Source: Aquabacterium sp. (lineage in GTDB: Bacteria > Pseudomonadota > Gammaproteobacteria > Burkholderiales > Burkholderiaceae_C). Taken from it: a stretch of DNA of 64,000 bases. The stretch covers positions 62,001-126,000 of the forward strand of contig NZ_JAUSAR010000005.1 of NCBI RefSeq assembly GCF_030652515.1, given 5' to 3'. The notes beneath the pieces are model-generated. The model saw nothing but the letters and a program-made list of their open reading frames with translations, did not search any database and was not told the DNA's origin. Shown here in pieces: positions 63,493 to 64,000 of the stretch (position 1 is its first letter; each line of letters begins with the position of its first letter). The position numbers and the translations under genes are program-made.

Positions 63493-64000
63493 ATGTCTGA
63501 TTCACCATTGCCGCCGCTGAACTGGGAGGGTGCCTTGAGCCAGCTCGATTCTGGCGTGGCCGACTCAGCGAGTCAGGATCAGAACTTGATCGACAACGAA
63601 ACGGGCGTTTTCCTCTGGCCTACGCCGCCTTTCGCCACCTACCCACCCGCCCGCCAGCAAACGGAACACGAAACCTGCGAAATCGAAGGGCTCAATGGCC
63701 GGATCATGAAGGGGCGGCTGAGTTTTTTCGTACCCGATGAAGAAGTGGCCCACATCCAGGTGCCGCCCTCCCGCACCACGATGGCCTTGCGCTTTGGCCA
63801 GTTCCGCACCTTGTTGCTCACCAACCCGCTCAAGCCCAAGAAGGGGGCGGACGGGCAGGACCCGCACGCGTCGATGCTGGGGCACCGCGCCAGCGTTGAT
63901 TTCCGCGTGAAGTTCAAGGCTGGAGGCCAGGTTGAAGGCCAGACCATGGGCCACCGCGAAACCGAGTTCGGCATATTCCTGTTTCCGCCCGTGGGCGACG
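63493..64000 (+). CDS. Unrecognised protein, N-terminal part (3' end outside window)
   Basis: The frame opens at an ATG after TTAGGAGTGTC (a GGAG ribosome site) and is still open at the right edge, giving about 169 residues. The N-terminus is acidic and polar (about 1-45). Then come VFLWPTPPFATYPP, a strand-rich region with CEIEGLNGRIMKGRLSFFVPDEEVAHIQVPPS and RFGQFRTLLLT, and VDFRVKFKAGGQVEGQTMGHRETEFGIFLF. The pattern recalls regulatory N-terminal or PilZ-like beta-barrel regions of GspE/PilB-type ATPases, but this is only a weak impression. It is divergent from the bufferin-type operon across 211 bases. Confidence 0.7.
   Translation, partial: MSDSPLPPLNWEGALSQLDSGVADSASQDQNLIDNETGVFLWPTPPFATYPPARQQTEHETCEIEGLNGRIMKGRLSFFVPDEEVAHIQVPPSRTTMALRFGQFRTLLLTNPLKPKKGADGQDPHASMLGHRASVDFRVKFKAGGQVEGQTMGHRETEFGIFLFPPVGD

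Overview
The window is GC-rich, gene-dense bacterial chromosome. Gene content and protein style point to a betaproteobacterium of the order Burkholderiales (Comamonadaceae or a Leptothrix/Aquabacterium-type relative). Supporting features are a recG-oxyR pair, a BPSS1780-family membrane protein, a ThrB-type homoserine kinase, ybgC-tolQRA, YiaA/DUF2145 genes and minor-pilin genes. I cannot fix the genus. No tRNA, rRNA, CRISPR array, transposase or prophage was seen.

Layout. 1-3.9 kb: end of spoT, greB, a MerR-HTH/pseudo-receiver regulator and a TVP38-family membrane protein. 3.9-11.6 kb (minus strand): type IV pilus minor pilin/adhesin operon fimT-pilV-pilW-pilX-pilY1, ending with a TonB-like gene. 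11.7-17.5 kb (minus): desaturase with a PaaX-like regulator, hexose-phosphate mutarotase, DUF429, a BLUF photoreceptor directly after folE, and an unknown membrane protein. 17.6-27.0 kb: type VI secretion genes, namely an M15 peptidase, PAAR, an unknown two-TM protein, tssM, tagF and an OmpA-like protein, with convergent tssA. The sheath, tube, ClpV and baseplate genes are not here. 27.1-33.1 kb: tonB-exbB-exbD behind a Fur-like box, then a CoA-transferase, DUF1289, sppA and yceH. 33.1-36.9 kb: AmpG-like transporter, XRE-type regulator with an inverted-repeat operator, and a YiaA / small exported protein / DUF2145 group. 37-42 kb: two tandem LplT-like transporters (the first fused to an acyltransferase), a CPBP protease and an EEP-family phosphatase. 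42.0-42.6 kb: a non-coding, structured, possibly repetitive element. 42.6-47.2 kb (minus): queA, a hybrid histidine kinase, tgt. 47.4-58.7 kb: recG, oxyR, BPSS1780, thrB, an outer membrane protein, polA, ppk1 behind a Pho box, and sixA. 58.7-61.2 kb: ybgC-tolQ-tolR-tolA without tolB or pal. 61.2-63.3 kb (minus): a three-gene bufferin-type RiPP operon (DUF2282 precursor, DUF692 enzyme, DUF2063 partner). A partial unrecognised gene runs off the right edge.

The most interesting points are the bufferin-type operon, the unknown protein between PAAR and TssM whose C-terminal half looks like a degenerate ketosynthase/thiolase fold, the folE-BLUF pair, the pseudo-receiver regulator, the TonB-like gene that ends the pilus operon, and the histidine kinase between the two queuosine genes. 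Predicted regulatory logic includes Fur at tonB, PhoB at ppk1, a thiol switch in OxyR (Cys199/Cys208) and autoregulation of the XRE-type regulator.
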